Assembly: GCF_900114535.1 (NCBI RefSeq)
Contig: NZ_FOTK01000013.1
Coordinates: 62,001 to 126,000, forward strand
Reading direction: 5' to 3'
DNA length: 64,000 nt
Source of the DNA: Methylobacterium pseudosasicola
GTDB lineage: Bacteria > Pseudomonadota > Alphaproteobacteria > Rhizobiales > Beijerinckiaceae
The notes under the pieces: model-generated
Databases searched by the model: none
The model's input: the letters and a program-made list of their open reading frames with translations, nothing else
Told to the model about the DNA's origin: nothing
Shown: positions 36,711-45,226 of the stretch, piece after piece
How positions within the stretch are numbered: the stretch's first letter is position 1
How the letters are laid out: each line of letters starts with the position of its first letter
Position numbers and translations under genes: made by a program

Positions 36711-38543
36711 TCAATCCGCCAGCGGCGCCGTCGCGCGGTCCAGCCACGCGCGGGTTTCCGCATCGAGGTGCGGCGCGAGGGTGTCACGCACCCGGGCGTG
36801 ATAGGCGTCGATCCAGGCCCGCTCCTCCGGCGCGAGCAGGTCGAAGCGGATCAGCCGCCGGTCGTAGGGGGCGAGCGTCAGGGTCTCGAAGCCGAGCATC
36901 GGGCGCTCGCCGCCGGGGATCGCGCGCGGCTCGACCAAGACGAGGTTCTCGATCCGGATGCCGTAGGCCCCGGACGCGTAGTAGCCGGGCTCGTTCGACA
37001 GGATCATGCCGGGCTCCAGGGCCACCGTCCCGGTCTTGGCGATGCGTTGCGGCCCCTCATGGACCGACAGGAAGGCGCCGACGCCGTGGCCGGTGCCGTG
37101 GTCGAAATCGAGCCCCGCCTGCCAGAGCGGCGCACGGGCGAAGGCGTCGATCTGGGCGCCGGTGGTGCCCTTCGGGAAGACCGCTCGGGCGATGGCGATG
37201 TGCCCCTTCAGCACCCGGGTGAAGCGGTCGGCCATCTCAGCGCTGGGTTCGCCGACCGCGACCGTGCGGGTGATGTCGGTGGTGCCGTCCGGGTATTGCG
37301 CGCCGGAATCGATCAGGAACAGCTCGCCCGGCCGCACCACCCGGTCGCTGGTGCGGGTGACCCGGTAATGGACAATCGCCCCGTTCGGGCCGGAGCCCGA
37401 GATCGTCGGGAACGACACGTCGCGCAGGTCGCCGCCGGCCGCGCGGACATCCTCCAGCGCCTCGACCGCGGCGATCTCGCTCAGGCCCCCCGCGGCGGCG
37501 GCACCGTCGAGCCAAGCGAGGAAGCGCACGACGCTGGCGCCATCGCGGGTATGGGCGGCGCGGGCGCCTGCGATCTCGGCGGCGTTCTTGACCGCCTTCA
37601 TGGCGGTGATCGGGTCCTTGCCGATATCGGCGGTCCCACCCGCGGCCTCGATCTTCTCCTTCAGGGCGACGGCGCCCGTGGCGGAATCGACCCGGACGCG
37701 CACGCCGCTGAAGGACCCGAGCCCGTCATCGAGATCGGCCCGGGTCAGGATCTCGGCCACGGGCGTCAGGGCCGCCCGCAGCGCCGGATCGATCTGGGGT
37801 GAGGACAGGAACAGCCGGGCTCGGCCCTCGCGCGGCAGGATCGCGTAGCCGAGCGCCAGGGGGGTATGGCCGACATCCGAGCCGCGCAAATTGAACGCCC
37901 AGGCGAGGTTGTGCGGGTCCGAGGTCACCAGGGCGTCGCAGCCCCCCTCGGCTAAGGCTGCGCGGACCCGGGTGAGTTTGTCGGCAACGGTCTCGCCCGC
38001 GAAGGCTTCCGGGTGAACGACGACGGGACCTGCGGGCGGCTTCGGGCGCCCGGCCCAGACGGCATCGACGAGGTTCGGCACCGCCCGAACCGAACCGCCG
38101 GCCTTCACCGCCGCCCGCTCCAGGCGCGCGACACCGTCCGAGGTGTGCAGCCAGGGATCGTAGCCCAGCACCTGATCGCGCTTGAGATTGTCGGCGATCC
38201 AGGCTTCCGCGGTCGATTCGGCCAGCGGAACGATGGTGACCACGCCGGTATCGACCTGCTCAGGCGCCTGCAGGGTGTAGCGGCCGTCGACGATCAGGGC
38301 CGCGGACTCCATGAGGATCACCGCCGTACCGGCCGATCCGGTGAAGCCGGTGAGCCAGGCCAGCCGCTCCGCGTCGGCGGGAACGTATTCCGACTGATGC
38401 TCGTCGGCCCGAGGCACCACGAACCCGTCGAGGGCGGTCTCGCGCAGGGCGGCGCGCAAGGCCTCGATGCGCTCGGCGCCCTTGCGGTGGCTGGGATCGT
38501 CAAAAGTCTGGAATCGGTGGCGGGGCGGACTGGGCTCTGTCAT
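36711..38543 (-). CDS. Xaa-Pro aminopeptidase (M24B family)
   Basis: A 610-aa metallopeptidase that removes the N-terminal residue before proline. It is the long three-domain form: two creatinase-like N-terminal domains (residues about 1-310) and a pita-bread catalytic domain. Metal-ligand regions are visible in order: FLIDSGAQYPDGTTDITRTV (two Asp), GTGHGVGAFLSVHEGP (His), MILSNEPGYY (Glu) and GIRIENLVLV (Glu). The start MTEPSPPRHRFQTFDDP is plausible. It is transcribed alone. Confidence 0.94.
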   Translation of the reverse strand: MTEPSPPRHRFQTFDDPSHRKGAERIEALRAALRETALDGFVVPRADEHQSEYVPADAERLAWLTGFTGSAGTAVILMESAALIVDGRYTLQAPEQVDTGVVTIVPLAESTAEAWIADNLKRDQVLGYDPWLHTSDGVARLERAAVKAGGSVRAVPNLVDAVWAGRPKPPAGPVVVHPEAFAGETVADKLTRVRAALAEGGCDALVTSDPHNLAWAFNLRGSDVGHTPLALGYAILPREGRARLFLSSPQIDPALRAALTPVAEILTRADLDDGLGSFSGVRVRVDSATGAVALKEKIEAAGGTADIGKDPITAMKAVKNAAEIAGARAAHTRDGASVVRFLAWLDGAAAAGGLSEIAAVEALEDVRAAGGDLRDVSFPTISGSGPNGAIVHYRVTRTSDRVVRPGELFLIDSGAQYPDGTTDITRTVAVGEPSAEMADRFTRVLKGHIAIARAVFPKGTTGAQIDAFARAPLWQAGLDFDHGTGHGVGAFLSVHEGPQRIAKTGTVALEPGMILSNEPGYYASGAYGIRIENLVLVEPRAIPGGERPMLGFETLTLAPYDRRLIRFDLLAPEERAWIDAYHARVRDTLAPHLDAETRAWLDRATAPLAD

Positions 38544-38681
38544 GAGACAAGCCTATCGCCCGCCGGTCCCTGATCGCAACCGCATCGGATCCATCGTGAG
38601 ATCCATGGACGTAGCCGTAACCTAGGGTTTAGCATCGCGGACAATCTTATCACGCCCGTTCTTTGCCCTATCTTCCCAGTC

Positions 38682-38942
38682 ATGCCACGCCGCGTCTTCT
38701 ACCGGATCAGCGACAGACCAGACGGCCTCTTCGACGCCATCACCACGATCGAGCCCGACACCGAAATCCGGCGCGACGGATTCGGATCGCTGGCGGAGGC
38801 CGAGGAATGGGTGGACGGGTTGCGGATCCTGATGGCCGCTCTGGGTGCGCCGGTGGCGCAGGAAAGCGGCTCGGCGAGCCCGGCCTCCGAAACGACACCG
38901 GAGGATGCGCTCCGGTCCGGGCAGTTGCGGACCGCGCGCTAG
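38682..38942 (+). CDS. Small hypothetical protein
   Basis: An 86-aa protein (MPRRVFYRISDRPDGLFDAI...). The first half looks like a compact beta-alpha fold with a conserved-looking aromatic/Asp pattern (FGSLAEAEEWVDGLRILMAAL); the tail is low complexity. Good coding character and an isolated position in the gap between the M24 peptidase and the Rmf-like gene. I do not recognise the family. Confidence 0.6.
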   Translation: MPRRVFYRISDRPDGLFDAITTIEPDTEIRRDGFGSLAEAEEWVDGLRILMAALGAPVAQESGSASPASETTPEDALRSGQLRTAR

Positions 38943-38955
38943 AAAATCCCCGCTT

Positions 38956-39144
38956 TCAGGCGTCCGCGATCGGCAGATCCCGGGCGCGGCCGGTCGGGAC
39001 GCCGTCATAGCCCTCCAGCCAAGCAATGCGGGCGGGCGAAGCCGCCGGATAGGGACAGGCATCCTTGGGCCGGCCCCGAGCCCGCGCCTGCGCGCCCTCG
39101 GTGATCGGGTCGACGAGCGGATCGTGGTGCGACGGCTGGCTCAT
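38956..39144 (-). CDS. Rmf/CrpP-like small protein
   Basis: A 62-aa protein. The segment ITEGAQARARGRPKDACPYP followed by AASPARIAWLEGYDGV matches the pattern of the ribosome modulation factor/CrpP superfamily: EGxxA-x3-G-x4-CPY-x6-R-x2-WxxGW/Y. In gammaproteobacteria Rmf dimerises ribosomes in stationary phase. Whether this alphaproteobacterial relative does so is not known. It lies 30 nt after prmA on the same strand, so it may share its transcript; prmA modifies ribosomal protein L11. Confidence 0.55.
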   Translation of the reverse strand: MSQPSHHDPLVDPITEGAQARARGRPKDACPYPAASPARIAWLEGYDGVPTGRARDLPIADA

Positions 39145-39174
39145 GCCCGGGCAATGCGCGGGCCGGACGCCGGT

Positions 39175-40095
39175 TCAGCGGCGGGGCCGCTTCGCCGCAC
39201 CGCCGCGGGCGAGCACCAGGGCGACCCAGCCCTCGATCAGGCCGTGGCGCACGAGGTGAAAACCCTGGTGCCGATAGGTCGAGAGCACCCCCGCCACGTC
39301 GCGCTCGATCAGCCCGGACAGGACCAGCACCCCCGCGGGCGCGACCACCCGGGACAGGGTCGGGGCGAGGCGCCGGAGCGGCCGCGCCAGGATGTTGGCG
39401 AAGACGAGGTCGAAGTGCCGCGGCCTTTCCGCGAGACGGTGGCGTACCCCGGGCCCCTCGTAGAGCTTGAGGTAGGGGCCGAGACCGTTGAGCCGGGCGT
39501 TCTCCCGGGCGGTGCGCACCGCCTCGCCGTCGAGGTCGCCGGCCACAACCGGCTGCCGTAGGGCCTTGGCGGCCGCGAAGGCCAGGATCCCGGTCCCCGT
39601 ACCCACGTCGAGGACATGGGCCGGGCGCCGCTGCTTCAGCTCGAAAACCAGGGCGCGCAGGCAGCCGAGGGTGGTGCCGTGATGACCGGTGCCGAAGGCC
39701 AAAGCGGCCTCGATCTCGATCGGCAGGTCGTTGCCGCGCACCGCGTCGCGGTCGTGCGCGCCGTGCACGAGGATGCGGCCGGCCCGGACCGGCTTCAGCC
39801 CCTCCAGGGAGGTGCGGACCCAGTCCTGCTGCTCGATGGTGCGGAACTCGGCGACGTCCGCCTCGTCCCCGATCACCGGGCGGATCAGGTCGCGGACATA
39901 GTCCTCGTCCGGCGCGTCGGCGAAATACGCCTCCAGCCGCCAAGTATGGCCATCCGCATCCTCGAACGCCGCGACGGCGGTCTCGGTGGGGTCGAACATC
40001 TCGCCCAGCAGATCCGTCATCGCCCGGGCCGACCGCTCGTCGGTCGTGAGGCGCAGGATGTGAGTCGGGCGGTGGGGCGGCAGACCTTCCAGCAT
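39175..40095 (-). CDS. prmA: Ribosomal protein L11 methyltransferase PrmA
   Basis: SAM-dependent methyltransferase acting on L11. The sequence of about 306 aa starts MLEGLPPHRPTHILRL, has an N-terminal substrate domain with QDWVRTSLEGLKPVRAGRI, AFGTGHHGTTLGCL, motif I VLDVGTGTGILAFAAAK, and DLVFANILARPLRRLAP (the NILA catalytic-loop motif). An upstream extension of 31 residues in frame looks non-coding, so ATG 40095 is used. Confidence 0.92.
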   Translation of the reverse strand: MLEGLPPHRPTHILRLTTDERSARAMTDLLGEMFDPTETAVAAFEDADGHTWRLEAYFADAPDEDYVRDLIRPVIGDEADVAEFRTIEQQDWVRTSLEGLKPVRAGRILVHGAHDRDAVRGNDLPIEIEAALAFGTGHHGTTLGCLRALVFELKQRRPAHVLDVGTGTGILAFAAAKALRQPVVAGDLDGEAVRTARENARLNGLGPYLKLYEGPGVRHRLAERPRHFDLVFANILARPLRRLAPTLSRVVAPAGVLVLSGLIERDVAGVLSTYRHQGFHLVRHGLIEGWVALVLARGGAAKRPRR

Positions 40096-40264
40096 GGTGC
40101 CCGGCTGTAGCGCCCGGGCGCGCGACATCACAGGGGCCCAGCGAAAAAATCGCATCGCGTCCGGCGGAATCGACCCCGTGCCCGGCATCCGCCTGGCTGC
40201 GAGCCGGACACGGGACCGAGTTTGCTGGTTTGTTGCCGCTCAGTCACATCTGACATTCGGCATG

Positions 40265-40279
40265 TTAAAAACGCCTTAA
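40265..40279. promoter_or_regulatory. CtrA-type box TTAA-N7-TTAA
   Basis: TTAAAAACGCCTTAA matches the consensus exactly and lies 125 nt upstream of the 47-aa membrane gene and 170 nt upstream of prmA on the opposite strand. Confidence 0.6.
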
Positions 40280-40348
40280 ATCAGTTTCCGCATGTGAATT
40301 CTGTGATTACAACAGTCTCGGCTTCCCCAAGGCCAGACCCTCAACTCA

Positions 40349-40378
40349 GGCGCGCCGCTCTCTGTGATCCGGCGCGCC
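40349..40378 (+). terminator. Terminator-like hairpin (possible end of a small RNA)
   Basis: GGCGCGCCG, 12-nt loop, CGGCGCGCC: a perfect 9-bp stem followed by CGTTTTGA. No gene on the + strand ends just before it; the nearest upstream signal is the CtrA box at 40265. Confidence 0.5.
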
Positions 40379-40403
40379 CGTTTTGACTGATGACAGCGCA
40401 GCC

Positions 40404-40547
40404 ATGAACGCGTCCCTTATCGTCAGCGCCACCGTCACGCTCGCGACGGCTCTCCTGGCCGCCTTGTGGGCCAGTCTGGTCGCCACCGGCATGGCGCCGG
40501 TGCCGGAGACCGAGCCGCAGGAGCGACGCGATATTCGGACCTGGTGA
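40404..40547 (+). CDS. 47-aa putative single-pass membrane protein
   Basis: The ATG frame encodes MNASLIVSATVTLATALLAA, LWASLVATGMAP and a charged tail ending RRDIRTW. It has one hydrophobic helix (residues about 4-28) and a charged C-terminus. It lies downstream of a CtrA box and a hairpin. No strong ribosome site is visible (GACAGCGCAGCC). The function is unknown. Confidence 0.5.
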   Translation: MNASLIVSATVTLATALLAALWASLVATGMAPVPETEPQERRDIRTW

Positions 40548-40723
40548 GCGGATTTGGCGAGGTCGCGGCCCCGTTCCAGATTCGCAGCGGAACCCGCCCA
40601 GGAATGCGGCACGATGTCTACGCGTTAACCACAGAATCCACCGCGTGCTGCCGGAACCGGCGCCACGAACCGGCGTTTTTGCCGGCTTTCGCGACAGGCG
40701 TCATTGAGCAGGGTGCGTACAGC

Positions 40724-40921
40724 GTGACCAAGTCCAGGCGTTCAGGACCGCGCGGGCCCGTCATCGTCAACGACGGTGCCGTCCGTCCTCCACCGCGCGA
40801 GCGGCTTTTCGGCGGTCCGGCGCCGGACGGCCCGCTTCCCGGCCATCTCCTAGTCCTGCTGAGCCGGCTGCACCGGGCGGAAGCCGCACCGCAGCAGCGG
40901 CGGGAGACGCCGCAGAGCTGA
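40724..40921 (+). CDS. Possible small basic protein
   Basis: A GTG-started frame of 65 codons (MTKSRRSGPRGPVIVNDGAV...) with an Arg/Pro-rich, partly low-complexity sequence and a central hydrophobic PLPGHLLVLLSRLH. AGGG lies about 10 nt upstream. It may be a chance frame in GC-rich DNA. Apart from it, 40548-41054 shows nothing I recognise. Confidence 0.3.
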   Translation: MTKSRRSGPRGPVIVNDGAVRPPPRERLFGGPAPDGPLPGHLLVLLSRLHRAEAAPQQRRETPQS

Positions 40922-41054
40922 GCGCAGCGCGGTTTTTCCAGTGCGCGGATCCTCGATGGCCTCCTGCGCCATGCTTGGCCCGCGGGATCGCCGGCCCTAT
41001 GGTTCCCGCCGCACCCGACAGGATTCCGGGTCGCGACAGGGGATGCCCGAGCCG

Positions 41055-41864
41055 ATGCGACTCACCCGACGGATCTGGACCCTGCTTGCGGTCCTGGCCC
41101 TCGTCCCGGCGGCGAGCCCGAGTCGGGCGGCCGATCCGGTCGTGGTCTTCGCCGCGGCCAGCCTGAAGAACGCCCTCGACGAGGCGACGGCGGGCTGGAC
41201 CAAGGAGACCGGCAAGACCACCAGGATTTCCTATGCGGGCTCGAACGCCCTCGCCAAGCAGATCGAGGCCGGGGCACCGGCCGACCTGTTCATCTCCGCC
41301 GATCAGGCCTGGATGGATTATGCCGAGAAGGCCGGCAACCTGAAGCCAGGCTCGCGCGTCGACCTGCTGCGCAACGCCCTGGTGCTGATCGCCTCCGGCC
41401 CGAAGAACACAGGCTCGGATCCGCAGGTTGCCCTGGCGCCCGACCTCGGCACGACGCTCAGCCGGATCCTCGGCGGCGGCAAGCTCGCCATGGCCACGAT
41501 CGACGCCGTCCCGGCGGGGAAATACGGCAAGGCCGCCCTGGAAAAGCTCGGCGCCTGGGAGTCCGTGAAGGGGCAGGTCGCCCAGGCCGAGAACGTCCGC
41601 GCCGCGCTGCTGCTGGTCGCCCGAGGCGAGGCGCCGTTGGGCATCGTCTACGCTACCGACGCGGCCGCCGATCCAAGTGTGCACGTGGTCGCGACCTTCC
41701 CATCCGACAGCCACCCGCCGATCGTCTATCCGGCGGCCCTGCTGAAGGATTCAGCCAATCCGGATGCCGCAGCCCTGTTGACCTATCTGCGCGGCCAGGC
41801 GGCAAAAGGCTTCTTCGAGCGCCAGGGTTTTACGGTGATCGAGAAACCCGGCGCCAGCCAGTAG
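41055..41864 (+). CDS. modA: Molybdate ABC transporter substrate-binding protein ModA
   Basis: Periplasmic molybdate/tungstate-binding protein of about 269 aa. It has a signal peptide (RRIWTLLAVLALVPAASPSRA), then VVVFAAASLKNALDEATAGW, YAGSNALAKQIEAGAPADLFISADQAWMDYA, and YATDAAADPSVHVVATFP; the Ser residues in AASL and GSNAL are the usual oxyanion ligands. ATG 41055 starts the signal peptide; ATG 41043 is four codons upstream. Confidence 0.95.
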   Translation: MRLTRRIWTLLAVLALVPAASPSRAADPVVVFAAASLKNALDEATAGWTKETGKTTRISYAGSNALAKQIEAGAPADLFISADQAWMDYAEKAGNLKPGSRVDLLRNALVLIASGPKNTGSDPQVALAPDLGTTLSRILGGGKLAMATIDAVPAGKYGKAALEKLGAWESVKGQVAQAENVRAALLLVARGEAPLGIVYATDAAADPSVHVVATFPSDSHPPIVYPAALLKDSANPDAAALLTYLRGQAAKGFFERQGFTVIEKPGASQ

Positions 41865-41880
41865 CCCTGCGCCCGCGGCC

Positions 41881-42573
41881 GTGCTCGGCCTTCCCCCCGA
41901 CGCCTGGAATGCCGTCGCCCTGAGCCTGCGGGTGGCGAGCGTGGCGACGCTCGCGAGCCTGCTGCCGGGGCTCGCCGTGGCGTGGCTGCTGGCGCGGCGC
42001 CGGTTCCCCGGCCGCGCGCTTCTCGACGGGCTGGTCCACCTGCCGCTGATCCTGCCCCCGGTGGTGACCGGCTACCTGCTGTTGCTGGCGCTCGGCCGGC
42101 GCGGCTTCCTCGGCGGCGCGTTGGCGGAGATCGGCATCGTCTTCTCTTTCCGCTGGACCGGGGCGGCGCTCGCCTGCGCGGTGATGGGGTTCCCCCTGAT
42201 GGTGCGGGCGATGCGGCTGTCGATCGAGGCGGTCGATCCCAAGCTCGAACAGGCGGCCGGCACCCTCGGGGCCGGCCCGCTCGCGGTCTTCCTCACCGTC
42301 ACGCTGCCGCTCAGCCTGCCGGGCTGCATCGCGGGCGCCGTGCTGGCCTTCGCCAAGGCGATGGGCGAGTTCGGGGCGACGATCACCTTCGTGTCGAACA
42401 TCCCCGGCGAAACCCAGACCCTTCCCTCGGCGATCTACACGCTGACCCAGGTTCCGGGCGGGGAGGGGCCGGCCCTGCGCCTGACCCTGATTTCGGTCGC
42501 CCTGTCGGTGGCGGCCCTGCTGGTCTCCGAGTTCCTGGCGTCCCGCGCCGCGCGCCGGCTGCGAGCGGGCTGA
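41881..42573 (+). CDS. modB: Molybdate ABC transporter permease ModB
   Basis: Inner-membrane permease of 230 aa with about five helices. It shows LPLILPPVVTGYLLLLALGRRG, the EAA coupling loop EQAAGTLGAGPLAVFLTVTLPLSLPG, and FAKAMGEFGATITFVSNIPGETQTLP, all typical. The GTG start at 41881 lies 16 nt after modA. Its usual neighbour modC is 965 nt away, beyond a reverse-strand GST gene. Confidence 0.95.
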   Translation: MLGLPPDAWNAVALSLRVASVATLASLLPGLAVAWLLARRRFPGRALLDGLVHLPLILPPVVTGYLLLLALGRRGFLGGALAEIGIVFSFRWTGAALACAVMGFPLMVRAMRLSIEAVDPKLEQAAGTLGAGPLAVFLTVTLPLSLPGCIAGAVLAFAKAMGEFGATITFVSNIPGETQTLPSAIYTLTQVPGGEGPALRLTLISVALSVAALLVSEFLASRAARRLRAG

Positions 42574-42606
42574 ATGGTGCGCCGACCGATCTCACGGGCT
42601 CGCCCG

Positions 42607-43263
42607 TCAAGCATAGGCATAGGGGCCACCCCGCTCCAATGCCGTCCGGTAGGCGGGACGGGCATGGATCCGCGTGAGCCAGGCGGTGACCCGCGGGCCG
42701 GCGCCGGTGCCGCGGGCCGCGAAGGCTTCGAGGGGAAAGCTCATCATGATGTCGGCGGCGGTGAACGCCGCGCCGCAGAGATAGGGCCGGTCCGCAAGTT
42801 CCTGCTCCCAGAACGCCGCGTGCCGGCGCAGCTCCGGATCGACGAAGTTTTGCAGCACCGTATCGGCGATCCGGCGAACCAGAGGCCGCAGCGCCCAGGG
42901 GCTCTGGGGGGCCAGGCGTGCAAAAACCAGCTTGAGCAGCAGCGGCGGCATGGCCGAGCCTTCGGCATAGTGCAGCCAATAGGTGTAGCGCGCGCGCTCG
43001 AGCGTTCCGGGCGCAGGCACCAGGGCGCCCCCGGCTCGATCGGTGAGGTAGGTGACGATAGCGCCGGTCTCGGCCACCACGATCCCGTCCTCAGTCAGGA
43101 CCGGCGACTTACCCAAAGGATGGACGGCCACGAGTTCGGGCGGCGCCCGCATGGTCTGCGGATCCCGGGCGTAGCGCTTCACCGTGTAGGGCAAGCCGAG
43201 CTCTTCGAGCAGCCAGAGCACGCGCTGCGAGCGGCTGTTCTCGAGATGGTGGACGGTGATCAT
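42607..43263 (-). CDS. Glutathione S-transferase family protein
   Basis: A 218-aa cytosolic GST-like protein. The N-terminal thioredoxin-like domain has MITVHHLENSRSQRVLWLLEELGLPY, VHPLGKSPVLTEDG and VAETGAIVTYL (the Pro before Val and the E-T/S glutathione motif). The C-terminal helical domain has FTAADIMMSFPLEAF. The start is ATG 43263; upstream frame is repeat DNA. It lies between modB and modC on the opposite strand. Its substrate is unknown. Confidence 0.9.
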   Translation of the reverse strand: MITVHHLENSRSQRVLWLLEELGLPYTVKRYARDPQTMRAPPELVAVHPLGKSPVLTEDGIVVAETGAIVTYLTDRAGGALVPAPGTLERARYTYWLHYAEGSAMPPLLLKLVFARLAPQSPWALRPLVRRIADTVLQNFVDPELRRHAAFWEQELADRPYLCGAAFTAADIMMSFPLEAFAARGTGAGPRVTAWLTRIHARPAYRTALERGGPYAYA

Positions 43264-43358
43264 CGTGCGCGCTCCGTGGCGGGTGCCAACGCGCATCGCC
43301 GCCTGCTGTGCCGTCTCCGATCTTCTCGAATTGTGGCTTGCGAGGCGCGACGCGCGCT

Positions 43359-43463
43359 CCTCCCCCTTGCGGGGAGGAGTTGGAGGTGGGGGTGGTGCAG
43401 GAGGCACCGCTGCGCCTCGTCCGGGACCACCCCCACCCCTGACCCCTCCCCGCAAGGGGGAGG
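43359..43463. repeat. Palindromic intergenic repeat between GST and modC
   Basis: The outer arms CCTCCCCCTTGCGGGGAGG (43359-43377) and its reverse complement (43445-43463) are perfect over 19 bp. The inner arms GGTGGGGGTGGT (43385-43396) and ACCACCCCCACC (43426-43437) are perfect over 12 bp. It sits in the divergent space between the GST gene and modC. Confidence 0.85.
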
Positions 43464-43538
43464 GGAAAACGCGCGGCGTTTCAGCGACTTGCAATCGAGC
43501 CGATTGGGTCAATCCGCAAGCTCCTGCCGCCGGGGGCG

Positions 43539-44651
43539 ATGCGCGTGAGCATCCAGGTCGACCTAACCCTTCGGCGCGGCGCCTTCACCCTGGAGGCGGC
43601 GTTCGAGGCCGGCCCGGGGCTGACTGCCCTGTTCGGGCGCTCGGGCTCCGGCAAGACGACGCTGATCGACTTGATCGCCGGGCTGGCCCGGCCGGATCGC
43701 GGCTCGATCGTCGCCGACGGCGCCACGCTGGTGGACAGCGCGACCGGCCTCTTCCTCCCGCCCCATCGCCGCCGGGTCGGGGTGGTGTTCCAGGATGCGC
43801 GGCTGTTCCCGCATCTCAGCGTGCGGACCAATCTCGGCTACGGCCGCGTCTTCGGGCGCCAGGCTGCCGACCCGGCCGGTTTCGCCGCGGTGACCGAGAT
43901 GCTCGGGATCGGCCACCTCCTCGACCGGCGGCCCGCGGGCCTGTCGGGGGGCGAGCGCCAGCGGGTGGCGATCGGGCGGGCGCTGCTCGCCAAGCCGCGC
44001 CTGCTGCTGATGGACGAGCCGCTGGCGGCCCTCGACGAAGCCCGGAAGGCCGAGATCCTCCCCTATATCGAGCGCCTGCGCGACGAGGCCGGGGTGCCGA
44101 TCGTCTATGTCAGTCACGCGGTCGCCGAGGTGGCGCGGCTCGCCACCACGGTGATCGTGCTGGAGGGGGGGCGCGTAGCGGCCTCCGGTCCCGCCGAGGC
44201 GATCCTGCGCCGGGCCGACCTCGTGCCGATCCACGAGGCGGAGGCCGGGGCGCTCCTCGACATGGTGGTCGGGGGCGCCGATCCGGAAACCGGCCTTACC
44301 CGGCTCATGGGCCGGGCGGGCCAGCTCCTGGTGCCGGGCCTGGGCGCGCGCCCGCTCGGGACGCGGCTGCGCGTGCGGATCCCCGCCCGCGACGTGCTGG
44401 TGGCCACCGAGCAACCCCGAGGCTTGAGCGCGCGCAACATCCTTCCCGGCCGCGTGGCGGCGCTGACCCCGCGCGGCGCCGAGGTGTTGGTGGAGATCGA
44501 TTGCAACGGCGCGCTGATCGCCGCCCGCGTCACGGCGGCCGCGATCCGAGAGTTGGGCTTGGAACCGGGGCGCCCCGTCCATGCTGTGATCAAGAGCGCC
44601 GCCTTCGCCCCCTCGGAGATCGGGACGCTGCGGCCGGCCGTGGACATCTGA
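43539..44651 (+). CDS. modC: Molybdate ABC transporter ATP-binding protein ModC
   Basis: ATPase of the molybdate transporter, 370 aa. The nucleotide-binding domain has Walker A FGRSGSGKTTLIDLIAGL, Q-loop VVFQDARLFPHLSV, signature LSGGERQRVAIGRAL, Walker B LLLMDEPLAALDE and VYVSHAVAEVARLA. The C-terminal MOBE/TOBE domain (about 300-370) includes LSARNILPGRVAAL and an Ile/Val-rich barrel. It is cut off from modAB by the GST gene and a repeat. Confidence 0.95.
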   Translation: MRVSIQVDLTLRRGAFTLEAAFEAGPGLTALFGRSGSGKTTLIDLIAGLARPDRGSIVADGATLVDSATGLFLPPHRRRVGVVFQDARLFPHLSVRTNLGYGRVFGRQAADPAGFAAVTEMLGIGHLLDRRPAGLSGGERQRVAIGRALLAKPRLLLMDEPLAALDEARKAEILPYIERLRDEAGVPIVYVSHAVAEVARLATTVIVLEGGRVAASGPAEAILRRADLVPIHEAEAGALLDMVVGGADPETGLTRLMGRAGQLLVPGLGARPLGTRLRVRIPARDVLVATEQPRGLSARNILPGRVAALTPRGAEVLVEIDCNGALIAARVTAAAIRELGLEPGRPVHAVIKSAAFAPSEIGTLRPAVDI

Positions 44652-44779
44652 GTTCCGGTATTCGGTATTCGATTCGAAACACTGGAATTCAGACGAACAG
44701 TACAACCATTGATTAGAAAATCGATGCGACCATGGGTTGTGGCGCTGTCCAGGCGGCGCGCGTTCCGGAGGGCGTTTCG

Positions 44780-45226
44780 ATGAGCTGGCTCCAGGTGCTT
44801 CGGCGAAATGGACGCTCCGGCTGGGCCTGCCGAAGCGGCAGCTCGGCGGTCGAATTCGCCCTTGTCGCGCCGGTGGTGCTGATGCTGTTTGCCGGCATCA
44901 CGGCCTTCGGCCTCTGCCTGGGCGCCGCCCACAACCTCCGTCAGATCGCGGCCGAGGCAGCCCGCGCCTCCATCGCCGGCGTCACCGATACCGAGCGCGC
45001 GACCCTGGCGCAGACCATGGTGACCCGCAGCCTCAGCAGCGGCGCGATGTTCCGTCCGGACAGCATCAAGGTCACGGTCGGCCCCGATCCGAACGACGCC
45101 ACCCTGTACACGGTCACCGTCACCCTGGATGCCAACACACTGGGGATCAACGTCTTCTCCAAGCTGATCCCGATGCTGCCCACAATCCTGCGCAGCAGCA
45201 TCAGCGTCCGGAAGGGCGGCTTGTGA
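44780..45226 (+). CDS. TadE-like pseudopilin-type protein
   Basis: A 148-aa protein with the TadE-like N-terminus GSSAVEFALVAPVVLMLFAG (Gly, then Glu five residues later, then a hydrophobic helix), followed by a periplasmic part. TadE/F proteins are processed by the TadV prepilin peptidase in Flp pilus systems. GGAGG lies 9 nt before ATG 44780. Its stop overlaps the GTG of the next gene. No tadA, tadB, tadC or rcpA is nearby. Confidence 0.8.
   Translation: MSWLQVLRRNGRSGWACRSGSSAVEFALVAPVVLMLFAGITAFGLCLGAAHNLRQIAAEAARASIAGVTDTERATLAQTMVTRSLSSGAMFRPDSIKVTVGPDPNDATLYTVTVTLDANTLGINVFSKLIPMLPTILRSSISVRKGGL

Larger units (their letters stand above)
40096..40403. other. Regulatory interval upstream of prmA and of the 47-aa gene
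   Basis: 308 nt without a gene. It holds a perfect CtrA-type box (40265-40279) and a terminator-like hairpin (40349-40378) with CGTTTT after it. A small RNA starting near 40290 and ending at this hairpin is possible. Confidence 0.5.
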
